Shown: one piece after another, positions 1 through 8,182 of the stretch
Position numbering within the stretch: position 1 is the first letter of the stretch
Layout: each line of letters opens with the position of its first letter
Assembly (NCBI RefSeq): GCF_006402735.1
Contig: NZ_CP017174.1
Coordinates: 7,792,001-7,856,000, forward strand
Reading direction: 5' to 3'
Length of the DNA stretch: 64,000 nucleotides
Source: Myxococcus xanthus
GTDB lineage: Bacteria > Myxococcota > Myxococcia > Myxococcales > Myxococcaceae
Position numbers and translations under genes: made by a program
The notes under the pieces: model-generated
The model's database searches: none
Seen by the model: the letters and a program-made list of their open reading frames with translations, nothing else
What the model was told of the DNA's origin: nothing

Positions 1-547
1 CTACGGGCTCGTGCCCAATCTGGAAGTGGCCCGGATGCTGGGCTGTGAAACCTCGGCCAGCGCGGTGGTCGTGAACGAGCGCCTGGAGACGCGAGTCCCC
101 AAGGTCCACGCCGTGGGCGAGCTGCTCGGCATCGGCGGCGTGGACCAGGCGCTCGTCACTGGAGAGCTGGCCGGACTCGCCGCCGCCGAGCAACCCATCC
201 CCGTCGAGCTGGAGCACACCTGGCATCGCGTCCACGCGTTCGCCGCCCAGCTCGCGCTGCATGACGCGCCACGCGCGGAGCTGCGACGACTGGCCACGCC
301 CGACACGCTGCTGTGCCGCTGCGAGGACGTGCCCATGTCCGCGCTGGAGGGCTGTCAGAACCTCCGCGAGGCCCGGCTGTACGCCCGGCTGGGCATGGGC
401 GCCTGCCAGGGCCGCACCTGCGGCACGGCGGCGCAAACCCTCTTCGGCTGGCCGGGCGAGGACGTGCGCCCACCGTGTCTTCCCGCGCGCATCGGCAGCC
501 TGCGCCTTCCCTCGGACGTTTCCTCTACCCACACGAGAGAGTCATGA
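1..547 (+). CDS. C-terminal part of FAD-dependent D-hydroxyproline oxidase-type subunit with BFD [2Fe-2S] domain (partial)
   Basis: The gene runs in from the left edge, so only about 181 C-terminal residues are visible. The start of this part continues an FAD/NAD(P)-binding oxidoreductase fold (VHAVGELLGIGG followed by an ALVTGELAG stretch). A BFD-like [2Fe-2S] site follows, with cysteines in LLCRCEDV and GMGACQGRTCG. This domain order is typical of the HcnB / opine oxidase A / D-hydroxyproline dehydrogenase alpha family, which oxidises an amino acid or imine. The stop overlaps the next ATG (ATGA, 544-547), so the two are translationally coupled. The two downstream enzymes are the last steps of 4-hydroxyproline breakdown, so I infer that the substrate is cis-4-hydroxy-D-proline. 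The family is clear; the exact substrate rests on context. Confidence 0.8.
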   Translation, partial: YGLVPNLEVARMLGCETSASAVVVNERLETRVPKVHAVGELLGIGGVDQALVTGELAGLAAAEQPIPVELEHTWHRVHAFAAQLALHDAPRAELRRLATPDTLLCRCEDVPMSALEGCQNLREARLYARLGMGACQGRTCGTAAQTLFGWPGEDVRPPCLPARIGSLRLPSDVSSTHTRES

Positions 548-1434
548 ACCTCTGGACTGGTGTCCTCCCCGCCATCACCACCCCCTTCAACGCGGACCTG
601 TCCGTCGACCACGGCACGGTGCGCTCACACGTGCGCTGGCTGGTGTCGCAGGGCTGCACCGGCATCATCCCCTGCGGCTCACTGGGCGAGGGCGCGACGC
701 TGAGCCAGGAGGAGAAGGTCGCGGTGATGCGCACGTGCGTGGACGCGGTGAAGGTGCCCGTCATCCCGGGCATCGCCGCCCTGTCCACGGCGGAGGCCGT
801 GCGGCTGGCTCGCGCCGCGGAGGAAGCGGGCTGCGCCGGGCTGATGGTGTTGCCCCCGTATGTCTATTCCAGCGACTGGCGCGAGATGAAAGCCCACATA
901 TCCGCCGTCCTGCGCGCCACGAAGCTGCCGTGCCTGCTCTACAATAACCCCGTCGCCTACAAGACGGACTTCACCCCCGCCCAGCTCGCGGAGCTGGCCG
1001 CCGAGCATGACAATGCGGTCGCCGTGAAGGAGTCCTCCACCGACGCCCGTCGCGTCACCGCCATTCGCGCCCTCCTGGGAGACCGGCTGGCCGTGGGCGT
1101 GGGCGTGGACGACTGCCTCGTCGAGGGCGTGGACGCGGGCGCGCGCTTCTGGGTGGCGGGGCTGGTCAATGCGTTCCCCGCCGAGTCCGTGCGACTGTTC
1201 GAGCTGGCCCTCGCTGGAAAGAAGCAGGCCGCTTTCGAGTTGTACCGCTGGTTCCTGCCGCTCTTGCGCCTGGACACCGTCACCCGGTTCGTCCAGCTCA
1301 TCAAGCTGGTGCAGCAGGAAGTCGGCTGGGGCCACGAGCGGGTGCGTGGACCTCGGCTGGAGCTGGCGGGTGCCGAGCGCGAGGAGTGTCTGCGCGTGCT
1401 GCGCGAGGCCCTGGCGAACCGGCCCGCGTTGTAG
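544..1434 (+). CDS. DapA/NAL-family lyase, probable 1-pyrroline-4-hydroxy-2-carboxylate deaminase
   Basis: This is a 296-residue (beta/alpha)8 protein of the dihydrodipicolinate synthase / N-acetylneuraminate lyase superfamily, of normal length. The Schiff-base lysine is in AVAVKESSTDA and the catalytic tyrosine in CLLYNNPVAY. The phosphate/carboxylate-binding loop reads GSLGEGATLS. The ATG overlaps the stop of the upstream oxidase subunit, and an aldehyde dehydrogenase follows 70 bp later. That arrangement matches the bacterial hydroxyproline pathway, where this family deaminates and dehydrates 1-pyrroline-4-hydroxy-2-carboxylate to 2-oxoglutarate semialdehyde. The lyase family is certain from sequence. 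The specific reaction is inferred from neighbours; ketoglutarate-semialdehyde formation from a sugar acid is the main alternative. Confidence 0.85.
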   Translation: MNLWTGVLPAITTPFNADLSVDHGTVRSHVRWLVSQGCTGIIPCGSLGEGATLSQEEKVAVMRTCVDAVKVPVIPGIAALSTAEAVRLARAAEEAGCAGLMVLPPYVYSSDWREMKAHISAVLRATKLPCLLYNNPVAYKTDFTPAQLAELAAEHDNAVAVKESSTDARRVTAIRALLGDRLAVGVGVDDCLVEGVDAGARFWVAGLVNAFPAESVRLFELALAGKKQAAFELYRWFLPLLRLDTVTRFVQLIKLVQQEVGWGHERVRGPRLELAGAEREECLRVLREALANRPAL

Positions 1435-1504
1435 CGACCCGTCGCGAAGTGTCCTGTATCGAAGCTGGAGGGGCGATGGCCCCCTCCCGGAGTGAGGTCG
1501 CCGC

Positions 1505-3079
1505 ATGAACTGGATGGGACTGTCCTTGATTGGCGCCGAACGCGGCGAGCCCGGTGGGCCGACGTTCACCGGCTGGAATCCCGCGGAGGGCGTGGCGCTC
1601 GAGCCTCGCTTCCACGGCGCGCGGCCCCAGGAGGTGGAGCGGGCCTGCGTGCTCGCGGAGCAGGCCGCCCCCACGCTCGCGGCGCTGCCCTCGCGTCAGC
1701 GCGCCGTGTTCCTGGAGCACATCGCCGAGGCGCTCCTCGCGGCGGAGGCGGACTTCCTCGCCGTGACGCCAAAGGAGACCGGACTTCCCCCCGCGCGCAT
1801 CCAGGGAGAGCTGGGCCGCGCGGCCGGACAGTTCCGTCAGTTCGCCCGACTGCTGGAGGAAGGCAGTTGGGTGGATGCGCGCATCGACCGGGCCCTGCCC
1901 GAGCGCCGTCCCTTGCCGCGTCCGGACCTGCGCTCCCTGCTGCGCCCCGTGGGGCCGGTGGCCGTGTTCGGCGCGAGCAACTTCCCGCTCGCGTTCTCCG
2001 TCGCCGGAGGTGACACCGCGTCCGCGCTGGCCGCGGGCTGTCCCGTCGTCGCCAAGGCCCATCCCGCGCACCCCGCGACGTCGGAGCGCGCAGGCCTGGC
2101 CATCCGCGAGGCCGTGGCGGCGTGTGGGCTGCCCGAAGGCGTGTTCTCGCTCCTGTTCGACGCGGGCACGGAGGTGGGCGCCTCGCTCGTGAGCCACCCC
2201 GCCATCCGCGCCGTCGGCTTCACGGGCTCTCGTGGCGGAGGACGCGCGCTGATGGCGCTGGCCGCCGCTCGGCCTGTTCCCATTCCCGTCTTCGCGGAGA
2301 TGGGCTCCATCAACCCCATCTTCCTCCTGCCGGAGGCGCTGGCCGCCCGTCCCCAGGCGATGGCGGACGCGCTGGCCATGTCCATCCTCCAGGGCGCGGG
2401 CCAGTTCTGCACCTCGCCTGGCCTGCTCGTGGCGGTGGAGGGCCCTGGGTACGAGGTCTTCCGCGCGCGGCTCGCGGAGAAGCTGGGGGCCGCCTCGGCC
2501 GCGCCCATGTTGACGCCCGCCATCGCCGAGCGCTTTCGCGAGGGCGTGAGCCGTCTCGCCGCTCGCACGGACACGCGGACCTGTGCACGGGGTGAGTCGA
2601 AGGCCGCGCTGGGCGCTGCCGCGCTGTTCGAGGCGGAGGCCCGCGTGGTGCTCGCCGAGAGCGCGCTCACGGAAGAGGTGTTCGGAAGCTGCGCGGTGCT
2701 GACGGTGGCGCGTGACGCGGCGGAGCTGGTGCACGTGGCGTCGAGGCTGGAAGGCCAGCTCACCGCGACGGTGATGATGGATGCGGGAGACACGGCGCTG
2801 GCCTCCGAGCTGCTCCCCACGTTGTCGGACCGCGTGGGGCGCGTGCTGATGAATGGTGTCCCCACGGGCGTGGAGGTCTGCCCGGCCATGGTGCATGGCG
2901 GTCCCTTTCCGGCCAGCTCGGATGGCCGCTTCACCGCCGTGGGCACGGGCGCCATCCGCCGCTTCGTGCGGCCGGTGTGCTTCCAGGATGTACCGGACGC
3001 GCTGCTCCCGCCGGAGCTGCGCGAGGCGAATCCCTTGAACCTGTGGCGAACGGTGGAGGGGGTACTGAAGCGGGAGTGA
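1505..3079 (+). CDS. 2,5-dioxovalerate (alpha-ketoglutarate semialdehyde) dehydrogenase
   Basis: This 524-residue aldehyde dehydrogenase has the catalytic cysteine in GAGQFCTSPG and the general-base glutamate in FAEMGSINPIF. The cofactor-site segment FGASNFPLAFS lies near residue 155. Length and motifs fit the NADP-type ketoglutarate-semialdehyde dehydrogenases that close hydroxyproline and pentose oxidation pathways by making 2-oxoglutarate. The ATG is preceded by GAGG in a suitable place. It follows the deaminase by 70 bp on the same strand and ends in a perfect hairpin, so it is the last gene of this operon. The family assignment is strong; the substrate comes from the pathway context. Confidence 0.9.
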   Translation: MNWMGLSLIGAERGEPGGPTFTGWNPAEGVALEPRFHGARPQEVERACVLAEQAAPTLAALPSRQRAVFLEHIAEALLAAEADFLAVTPKETGLPPARIQGELGRAAGQFRQFARLLEEGSWVDARIDRALPERRPLPRPDLRSLLRPVGPVAVFGASNFPLAFSVAGGDTASALAAGCPVVAKAHPAHPATSERAGLAIREAVAACGLPEGVFSLLFDAGTEVGASLVSHPAIRAVGFTGSRGGGRALMALAAARPVPIPVFAEMGSINPIFLLPEALAARPQAMADALAMSILQGAGQFCTSPGLLVAVEGPGYEVFRARLAEKLGAASAAPMLTPAIAERFREGVSRLAARTDTRTCARGESKAALGAAALFEAEARVVLAESALTEEVFGSCAVLTVARDAAELVHVASRLEGQLTATVMMDAGDTALASELLPTLSDRVGRVLMNGVPTGVEVCPAMVHGGPFPASSDGRFTAVGTGAIRRFVRPVCFQDVPDALLPPELREANPLNLWRTVEGVLKRE

Positions 3080-3110
3080 CTCCCGGGTGCCCCGTCTTCA
3101 CCCGGGAGTC
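3078..3110. terminator. Perfect 12-bp hairpin between convergent genes
   Basis: GACTCCCGGGTG and its exact reverse complement CACCCGGGAGTC are separated by 9 nt. The hairpin begins in the stop codon of the dehydrogenase and lies 11 bp from the end of the convergent collagenase gene. It has no T-tract, so it may act as a bidirectional, Rho-assisted or barrier terminator. Confidence 0.7.
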
Positions 3111-3120
3111 ATCCCGGGCT

Positions 3121-5361
3121 TCACGGCGCCGCGTCGAAGCGGGACTCCAGCTTCACGCCCGCGAACGCCGCGCGGGACCTCACCATGGCGTAGTAGTAGA
3201 CGCCGGTCAGCGGCGAGGGGATGTCCACCACCTCGTCGTTGCCGGCCAGATACGGCCGGTAGTCATACGCCGTCGTCGACGGCCACTGGTTGGCGCGGAT
3301 GTAGAGGTCCGCGTTGCCCGTGCCGCCGCTCATCTGGAAGCGCAGGTTGCGCGCGCCGGCGGGCACCCAGAGGTAGAAGTACTGGATGTTGTTTCCGGCC
3401 AGCGGGCCCCGGTAGCAACCGTTGTCCAGCATCCGGGTGTCCGCGCCCGTGCACGGCGTGCCGTTGCCGGGCCCCGGGCCCGGGTCCGGATTCGCGCAGG
3501 TGCTCGGGTCGGTCGCGGTGGAGACGCAGTCAATCCACTGGTGGAACTCCGCGTCGTTCGCCGAGCCCAGGCTGTCCAGCGACGTGCGATACCCGGTGTA
3601 GTTCCCCGCGCGGAACTGGCCAACGAAGGTGTCCACCTGCGCCGGGTGGCGCTCGAACATGAAGCGCACCGCGAGGTAGCCCCAGTAGTACACGCGCTCG
3701 GTGCCACTGTTGTAGTCGTTGCGCAGAATCTGGCTGAGCTGGAAGCTCTTGCTGGTGCCCAGCTCCACCGCGGACGCGTTGTCGTCCTTCTTGGAGACGT
3801 ACTCACCCAGCCCTTCAATCCACCAGATGGTGGGCTGGCTGATGCTGTCGCCGAAGTCGCCCTTCATGTTGAAGCGGCCATCCAGGTAGTGGACGTACTC
3901 GTGGCGCAGGTTCCAGATTTCGAACGCGGGCCGAACCCACTCCGCCTCGTAGGCGATGAAGCGGGCCTGATTGCCGGACGCCGCCGGGTCTCCCTCCAGG
4001 TACATGCCGCCGTTGTTCGTGTCGATGCCGAACAGCGCGCCGGCATACGTCTGGTAGTCCAGGCTGCTGTCGAAGATGACCATCTCCAGCGACGTGTTGT
4101 TGTCACTGGCGACGGGCAGGCGGCCCGTCTTCAGCTTGTCGTGGAAGTAGGACTCCTGCGTGGCGAGCTGGCCGCAGCTCTGCGTGAGTTGCGTGGCCGT
4201 CATCTCCTGGGCGCGCATGCGCAGCGTGGCGCCGCAGTCGTGCGTCACGCGGAGCACCGCCTGCTCCAGCGTCCGCCGGAAGTCGCAGATGCCGTAGTAC
4301 GCGCAGTTGGCGCCGTCGTAGTAGTCGGCCATCTCCGCGGCGCCCACCCAGACGCCCGCGGTGGGGCCCGTCATCGAGTGGCTGGTGATGAGCGCCTTCA
4401 CCTTGGGGCGCGTCTTCGTCTGCACCGTCCCCGGGTACTGGAGGAAGCGGGACAGCTCGCGGGCCGCGTTGACGGCGAGGTACTGGTTGTCGGTGCCCAG
4501 CAGGTGCTCGGTGCGCAGGCCGAAGGAGTCCAGCGAGTCGATGATGGACGGGTCCTGCTGTACGGCCGCCACGAAGTCGTCGTTGTAGTGGCCGCGGAAC
4601 AGTCCGACGAAGACGTTGCTGGTGGCGCTGCGCATGTACCAGGAGGCCAGGGTGGTGTCGTTGAAGCGGTCCAGCAGGCCCTTGAAGGTGCCCAGGTGCC
4701 GCGCGTTCTCCCCCGCGCTGTCGATGAGCGTGACGAACTCCCGCAGCACCGCGCCGTGGTCGTCGTTGACGTCCCGGAAGTGGCTGTTGGCCACGAAGGC
4801 GGCCAGGGCCGGGCGGATGGCGTTGGCCAGCGCCGTGCCGTAGCTGCCCACGACGTCCGGGGCGTAGTACTGCACGTAGTACCCCGCGCGCAGGAACATG
4901 ATGAGCTGGAGCGTCTGGCCATTGTTGTTGCCCCCGTAGCCTTGCGCGCTGGTGGTGAGCGCGTTGGCGATGGTGACCATCTTGCTCTCGATGAACACCT
5001 GCCGGGCGAGCGTGCCCGTGACGCTGAACAGCGTGTTGATGCACTCCGTCGAGGAGCCCTTCACCAGCGTGACGAGCGCCGTGCCGGTGGCGGCCCCGAA
5101 GGCCGCCGTGTCACACGCCAGCAGAAAGCGCTTCGGTGCGGGTGGGGTGAGGGCCTGACGCAGCTGCTCCGGGGAGACATCCGGCTGCCGCTCGTCGGGT
5201 TGGATGCGTTGGTGCGCGTGCTCCAGTCCATGAACGCGCTGAGCAGACTCGGCCGGGAGAGGACCTCCGGGACGGGCGTCCGCTCCGGGTGCGAACAGGG
5301 TGAGACAACAGATGGCGAGGACGATGTGACAGCGACACCAATCCGTGACTGGACTGCGCAT
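3121..5361 (-). CDS. Secreted collagenase, peptidase family M9, with C-terminal PPC domain
   Basis: The protein is about 746 residues. A signal peptide (hydrophobic core IVLAICCLTLFA) is followed by the large M9 activator/peptidase region. The zinc motif HEYVH is at about residue 487 and the third-ligand glutamate lies in IEGLGEYVSKKD, 30 residues later. The C terminus is a bacterial pre-peptidase C-terminal (PPC) beta-sandwich with DLYIRANQWP. These features are diagnostic of microbial collagenases, which cleave triple-helical collagen outside the cell. I chose the ATG at 5361 because it starts the signal peptide and has GGAG upstream; a longer frame to 5436 lacks these. It converges on the hydroxyproline operon and diverges from a PAS-AraC regulator, which suggests coordinated use of collagen. 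Confidence 0.9.
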   Translation of the reverse strand: MRSPVTDWCRCHIVLAICCLTLFAPGADARPGGPLPAESAQRVHGLEHAHQRIQPDERQPDVSPEQLRQALTPPAPKRFLLACDTAAFGAATGTALVTLVKGSSTECINTLFSVTGTLARQVFIESKMVTIANALTTSAQGYGGNNNGQTLQLIMFLRAGYYVQYYAPDVVGSYGTALANAIRPALAAFVANSHFRDVNDDHGAVLREFVTLIDSAGENARHLGTFKGLLDRFNDTTLASWYMRSATSNVFVGLFRGHYNDDFVAAVQQDPSIIDSLDSFGLRTEHLLGTDNQYLAVNAARELSRFLQYPGTVQTKTRPKVKALITSHSMTGPTAGVWVGAAEMADYYDGANCAYYGICDFRRTLEQAVLRVTHDCGATLRMRAQEMTATQLTQSCGQLATQESYFHDKLKTGRLPVASDNNTSLEMVIFDSSLDYQTYAGALFGIDTNNGGMYLEGDPAASGNQARFIAYEAEWVRPAFEIWNLRHEYVHYLDGRFNMKGDFGDSISQPTIWWIEGLGEYVSKKDDNASAVELGTSKSFQLSQILRNDYNSGTERVYYWGYLAVRFMFERHPAQVDTFVGQFRAGNYTGYRTSLDSLGSANDAEFHQWIDCVSTATDPSTCANPDPGPGPGNGTPCTGADTRMLDNGCYRGPLAGNNIQYFYLWVPAGARNLRFQMSGGTGNADLYIRANQWPSTTAYDYRPYLAGNDEVVDIPSPLTGVYYYAMVRSRAAFAGVKLESRFDAAP

Positions 5362-5498
5362 GGCTTCGTGCTCCGCGAATGGGGGGGCTTGCCGCACGGT
5401 GTCGTCCGTTCCGAGTAACACCGACGTGGGTTTCACGCGGCTTTCAAGGTATTCGTGAGCACGTGTGACATTCTTGTGTCTTTCCCATGTGGGGACGA

Positions 5499-6302
5499 AT
5501 GGAAACCACCAAAACGCGTGAAACCTTGGAGCACTGGCGGATGGGCTTCATGGGGCGGGTGGCGAATCCGCTGTTCGCGGAGGAGCTGTTCGACCGGGTG
5601 CCGGACATCGTCTTCTCGGTGAAGGACATCCGGGGGCGCTACGTGTGCATCAGCGAGGCGTGCGCGGAGCGCTGTGGCCTGAAGAGCAAGGCGGCGGCGG
5701 TGGGGCGCACGGCGCACGAGCTGTTCCCCCAGTACATGGCGGACCGGTACGTGCGACAGGACGAGAAGGTGTTCCGGACGGGGCGCGCGCTCGTGGACAA
5801 CCTGGACCTGACGTTGTTCAACAACCGCAAGCCGGGCTGGTGTCTGACGAGCAAGGTGCCGCTGTTCGATGCCACGGGCGAGGTGATGGGGCTGGCGTGT
5901 CTGTCCAAGGACGTGCACGAGCCGGGGCGCGCGGGGCTGGTGGACGAGCGCTTCGCGGGGACCATCGATTACATCCAGGCGAACTATGGGGAGCGGCTGC
6001 GCATCGACTCGCTGGCGCGGCGGGCGGGGATGTCCGCGGCGCAGTTCGAGCGGCGGATGCGGCGCATCTTCCAGCTGTCGGCCGGGCAGTTCATCATGAA
6101 GACTCGCATCGACGAGGCGGCGGAGCGGCTGGTGGAGGATGCGCAGCCCATCGCCGCCATCGCCCTGGGGGTGGGGTTCTGTGACCAGAGCGCGCTGTCT
6201 CGCCAGTTCAAGCAGGTGACGGGGTTGAGCCCGCGACAGTACCGGCAGCTCGTCGTCGCCACGTCCGTGCCGGGAGCGTCACGGGGCAAGAGGACTCGCT
6301 GA
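5499..6302 (+). CDS. PAS-domain AraC-family transcriptional regulator
   Basis: This 267-residue regulator has an N-terminal PAS-like sensor (about residues 20-145, with DIVFSVKDIRGRYV) and a C-terminal AraC/XylS double helix-turn-helix (about 155-260). The second helix-turn-helix carries GFCDQSALSRQFKQVTG. The ATG at 5499 is preferred over one 12 bp upstream because GGGGAC lies just before it. It is divergent from the collagenase gene across about 137 bp, so it probably controls collagenase and perhaps the hydroxyproline genes. LhpR, an AraC-type activator, does the latter in Pseudomonas, but with a different sensor domain. The ligand of the PAS domain cannot be told from sequence. Confidence 0.85.
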   Translation: METTKTRETLEHWRMGFMGRVANPLFAEELFDRVPDIVFSVKDIRGRYVCISEACAERCGLKSKAAAVGRTAHELFPQYMADRYVRQDEKVFRTGRALVDNLDLTLFNNRKPGWCLTSKVPLFDATGEVMGLACLSKDVHEPGRAGLVDERFAGTIDYIQANYGERLRIDSLARRAGMSAAQFERRMRRIFQLSAGQFIMKTRIDEAAERLVEDAQPIAAIALGVGFCDQSALSRQFKQVTGLSPRQYRQLVVATSVPGASRGKRTR

Positions 6303-6312
6303 AGCCAGGCCA

Positions 6313-6333
6313 CCGGCGTGAAGTTCACGCCGG
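6313..6333. terminator. Hairpin after PAS-AraC gene
   Basis: CCGGCGTG and CACGCCGG pair around a 5-nt loop (AAGTT). It sits between two convergent genes, 10 bp after one and 19 bp before the other. There is no strong T-tract. Confidence 0.6.
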
Positions 6334-6351
6334 AGCAACCACGTAACCCGC

Positions 6352-7299
6352 CTAGAACTGCCCCGCCCGAGCCTGGTCGAAGTCCACGCGGTGCTTCATG
6401 TACAGCGTGTCCAGCATGTGGTTGCTGATGGGGTTGGCATTCCCATCCGTGAACCGGTGCACCACCGCGCCCTTGCCCGCGTCCTTCAGGAAGGCCGTCG
6501 GGTCCACGCTCCCGCCCAGGCCCGTGAGCGTGGGCACCGGGTCCGCGTTGTTGACGTAGTGCACATACTTGGGCCCATCTACATACCGCGTGGACGCCGC
6601 GCCAAACGTTTCCACGCTCAGCTTGCCCAGCGTCTTCTCCACCTGCGCCTGGGACATGCCGTCCTCGATGCGCAGCCGCTTCGCCACGTCATCCAGCGCC
6701 CGCGCGGTGATGAGGCCGCCCTGGCTATAGCCCATGAGGTGCACCTCACGGCCCGCCTTCAGCTCGCTGTAGAGCGAGTCCGCCAGCGTATCCACCGCGG
6801 GGTTGCGGCCCTTGTCCAGCTTGTCCCCCACACACTGCGCCAGGTCCGCCACCAGGCCCTGCGTCGCGTTGTGGATGCCCACCACCTTCGCGTCCGCCGT
6901 CTCCGCGATGGCCTGCATCTCACTCAGCTGCCCCGACGTCGGCGTCATGATGCCGTTGACGTAGAGAATCGTCTTCGACGGGTTCGGGTTGTCCAGCGGC
7001 GTCACGCCCGGGACATCCTTCAGCGGCGTGCCGGGCGGAAACGTCCGCCCCTTGGCCCCCACGAACTTCCCGTCATTCATCCGGTCCGGCTTCGCATCCC
7101 CGCCGAAGATGCGCTTCAGCTCGTTCACATGCGCGGCCTGGAAGACGTCCTTGCCCATCTCGATGAAGCGGGGCACGTCGGCGATGCCGCCCTTGATGGC
7201 ATCCACCACCCCGCCCACCAGGGAGTTCTTCGGAGCCGCCGTGGGTGCCTTCACAGTCGTAGGGGTGACGGCGCTGCGGCTGCGGTCGATGGGGCTCAC
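6352..7299 (-). CDS. Alpha/beta-hydrolase-like protein, function unknown
   Basis: This 315-residue protein has a lipase-type nucleophile elbow, GYSQGG, after a beta strand (EVHLMGYSQGG), and an upstream strand TILYVNGIMTP that would form the oxyanion region. A histidine candidate near the end (SNHMLD or VVHRFTDG) could complete a triad. No signal peptide is seen. The N terminus (SPIDRSRSAV then Ala/Pro/Thr-rich) looks disordered. The start is a GTG at 7299, chosen because a perfect AGGAGGT lies 6 nt upstream; an in-frame ATG further upstream has no such site. It could be a lipase, esterase or an inactive hydrolase. The substrate is unknown. It lies downstream of the small membrane protein at 7419. 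Confidence 0.7.
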   Translation of the reverse strand: MSPIDRSRSAVTPTTVKAPTAAPKNSLVGGVVDAIKGGIADVPRFIEMGKDVFQAAHVNELKRIFGGDAKPDRMNDGKFVGAKGRTFPPGTPLKDVPGVTPLDNPNPSKTILYVNGIMTPTSGQLSEMQAIAETADAKVVGIHNATQGLVADLAQCVGDKLDKGRNPAVDTLADSLYSELKAGREVHLMGYSQGGLITARALDDVAKRLRIEDGMSQAQVEKTLGKLSVETFGAASTRYVDGPKYVHYVNNADPVPTLTGLGGSVDPTAFLKDAGKGAVVHRFTDGNANPISNHMLDTLYMKHRVDFDQARAGQF

Positions 7300-7418
7300 G
7301 AGGACCTCCTGCCCGGTGGGGACGGGTGTTCTCCCCATCTTCTCGAAGTCCCAGAGGGAAGTTGCGTCCTCCCACTTCGCGCGAGTCGATCCATACGGAG
7401 GGCACGCGACATGCCGCG

Positions 7419-7874
7419 TCAATGCGGTACGGGCGGTGAGGGCTCACGCGTTTCGGGGCAGTGGTGGTTCAGCGTCTGCTCCGCCTGCTCGCGATGGAGG
7501 CGCCGCGTGGCCGTCTCCTCCTCTTCCGTCCGCTGGCGCCGCTTCACCAGGCCCTGCGTCTCATCCACGAACCAGAACACCACCCGGAAGAAAGCCGCGA
7601 TGACGGTGATGAGCAGCGTGGACAGCACCCAGCTGAGCACGTAGCCCGGCCAGCCGCCCACCGTCACCCGGATGACGTTCGTCCCCGTGAGGGGCACCAG
7701 GACGAACGCCACGTAGTGCGACACGCAATAGGGGCACGACACCAGATAGCCCAGCCACGAGTCCTTGCCCCCCAGCCGCGCGCGCAGCGACGCGAAGATG
7801 CGCTCCCGGGACAGCGTCTGCGACACACCCATCACCACGGCGGAAACGGCGAAGAGCTGGAAGAGGTCCCCCAT
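7419..7874 (-). CDS. DUF1360-like membrane protein
   Basis: This is a short membrane protein of about 151 residues. The N-terminal segment FQLFAVSAVVMGVSQTLS is followed by a conserved CPYCVSHYVAFVLVPL motif, then a C-terminal helix (YVLSWVLSTLLITVIAAFFRVVFWF) and a charged tail. The CPYC-x-SH motif is typical of the DUF1360 family, whose function is not known. The ATG at 7874 is the only sensible start, since upstream frame sequence is Arg/Gly-rich shadow. It is transcribed away from the sigma-factor gene. Confidence 0.75.
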   Translation of the reverse strand: MGDLFQLFAVSAVVMGVSQTLSRERIFASLRARLGGKDSWLGYLVSCPYCVSHYVAFVLVPLTGTNVIRVTVGGWPGYVLSWVLSTLLITVIAAFFRVVFWFVDETQGLVKRRQRTEEEETATRRLHREQAEQTLNHHCPETREPSPPVPH

Positions 7875-8101
7875 CCCGCCAAGGTGGCGATGACGCGCCG
7901 GGCAAGAAACAGCGGGTCTCCGTGAAGGGCCCCGCCCGCTCCCCCTGCCTGCCCCCCGGCGCCAACGGCCGCGTTGGCCAGTCAACGTTCGGAAGAGACT
8001 TCCGTGGGGCTGGCTGTAAAAACGACCGATTACCGCCCTTATGCACGGGCCGTTTTGGATGCAAACCCCTGGATTCACTTGGAAACGGTGGTGCCACCCC
8101 T

Positions 8102-8117
8102 TGGCACGCGGGTCGCA
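8102..8117 (+). promoter_or_regulatory. Near-consensus sigma-54 promoter before the RpoH-like sigma gene
   Basis: TGGCACG-CGGG-TCGCA matches the sigma-54 consensus TGGCACG-N4-TTGCA at all positions but one. The invariant GG and GC doublets are exactly 10 bp apart. It lies 65 bp upstream of the ATG at 8183, which would give a leader of about 55 nt. Myxobacteria use many sigma-54 promoters with enhancer-binding proteins. Confidence 0.7.
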
Positions 8118-8182
8118 AAGGGCAACCCCCCGTAGCGGCATCGCGGTCCCCCAACCAGATCTCTTTTTCCCCGAGAGACACC

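Noticed and set aside
1301..2896. Minus-strand 531-codon frame opposite the aldehyde dehydrogenase
   Set aside because: Its composition is His/Arg/Gly-rich and it lacks motifs. The plus strand has the catalytic Cys and Glu of aldehyde dehydrogenase.
2977..5418. Plus-strand 813-codon frame opposite the collagenase
   Set aside because: It has the repetitive Val/Arg/Ala/Gly shadow composition, while the minus strand encodes a clear M9 collagenase with HEYVH.
6352..7422. Longer alpha/beta-hydrolase start at 7422
   Set aside because: The extra 41 codons have no ribosome site, while GTG at 7299 has a perfect AGGAGGT at 6 nt.
8017..8056. Inverted repeat AAAACGACC...GGGCCGTTTT as a terminator before the sigma gene
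   Set aside because: One arm mismatch, a loop of about 20 nt and no plus-strand gene upstream to terminate. It may be a regulatory stem or chance.
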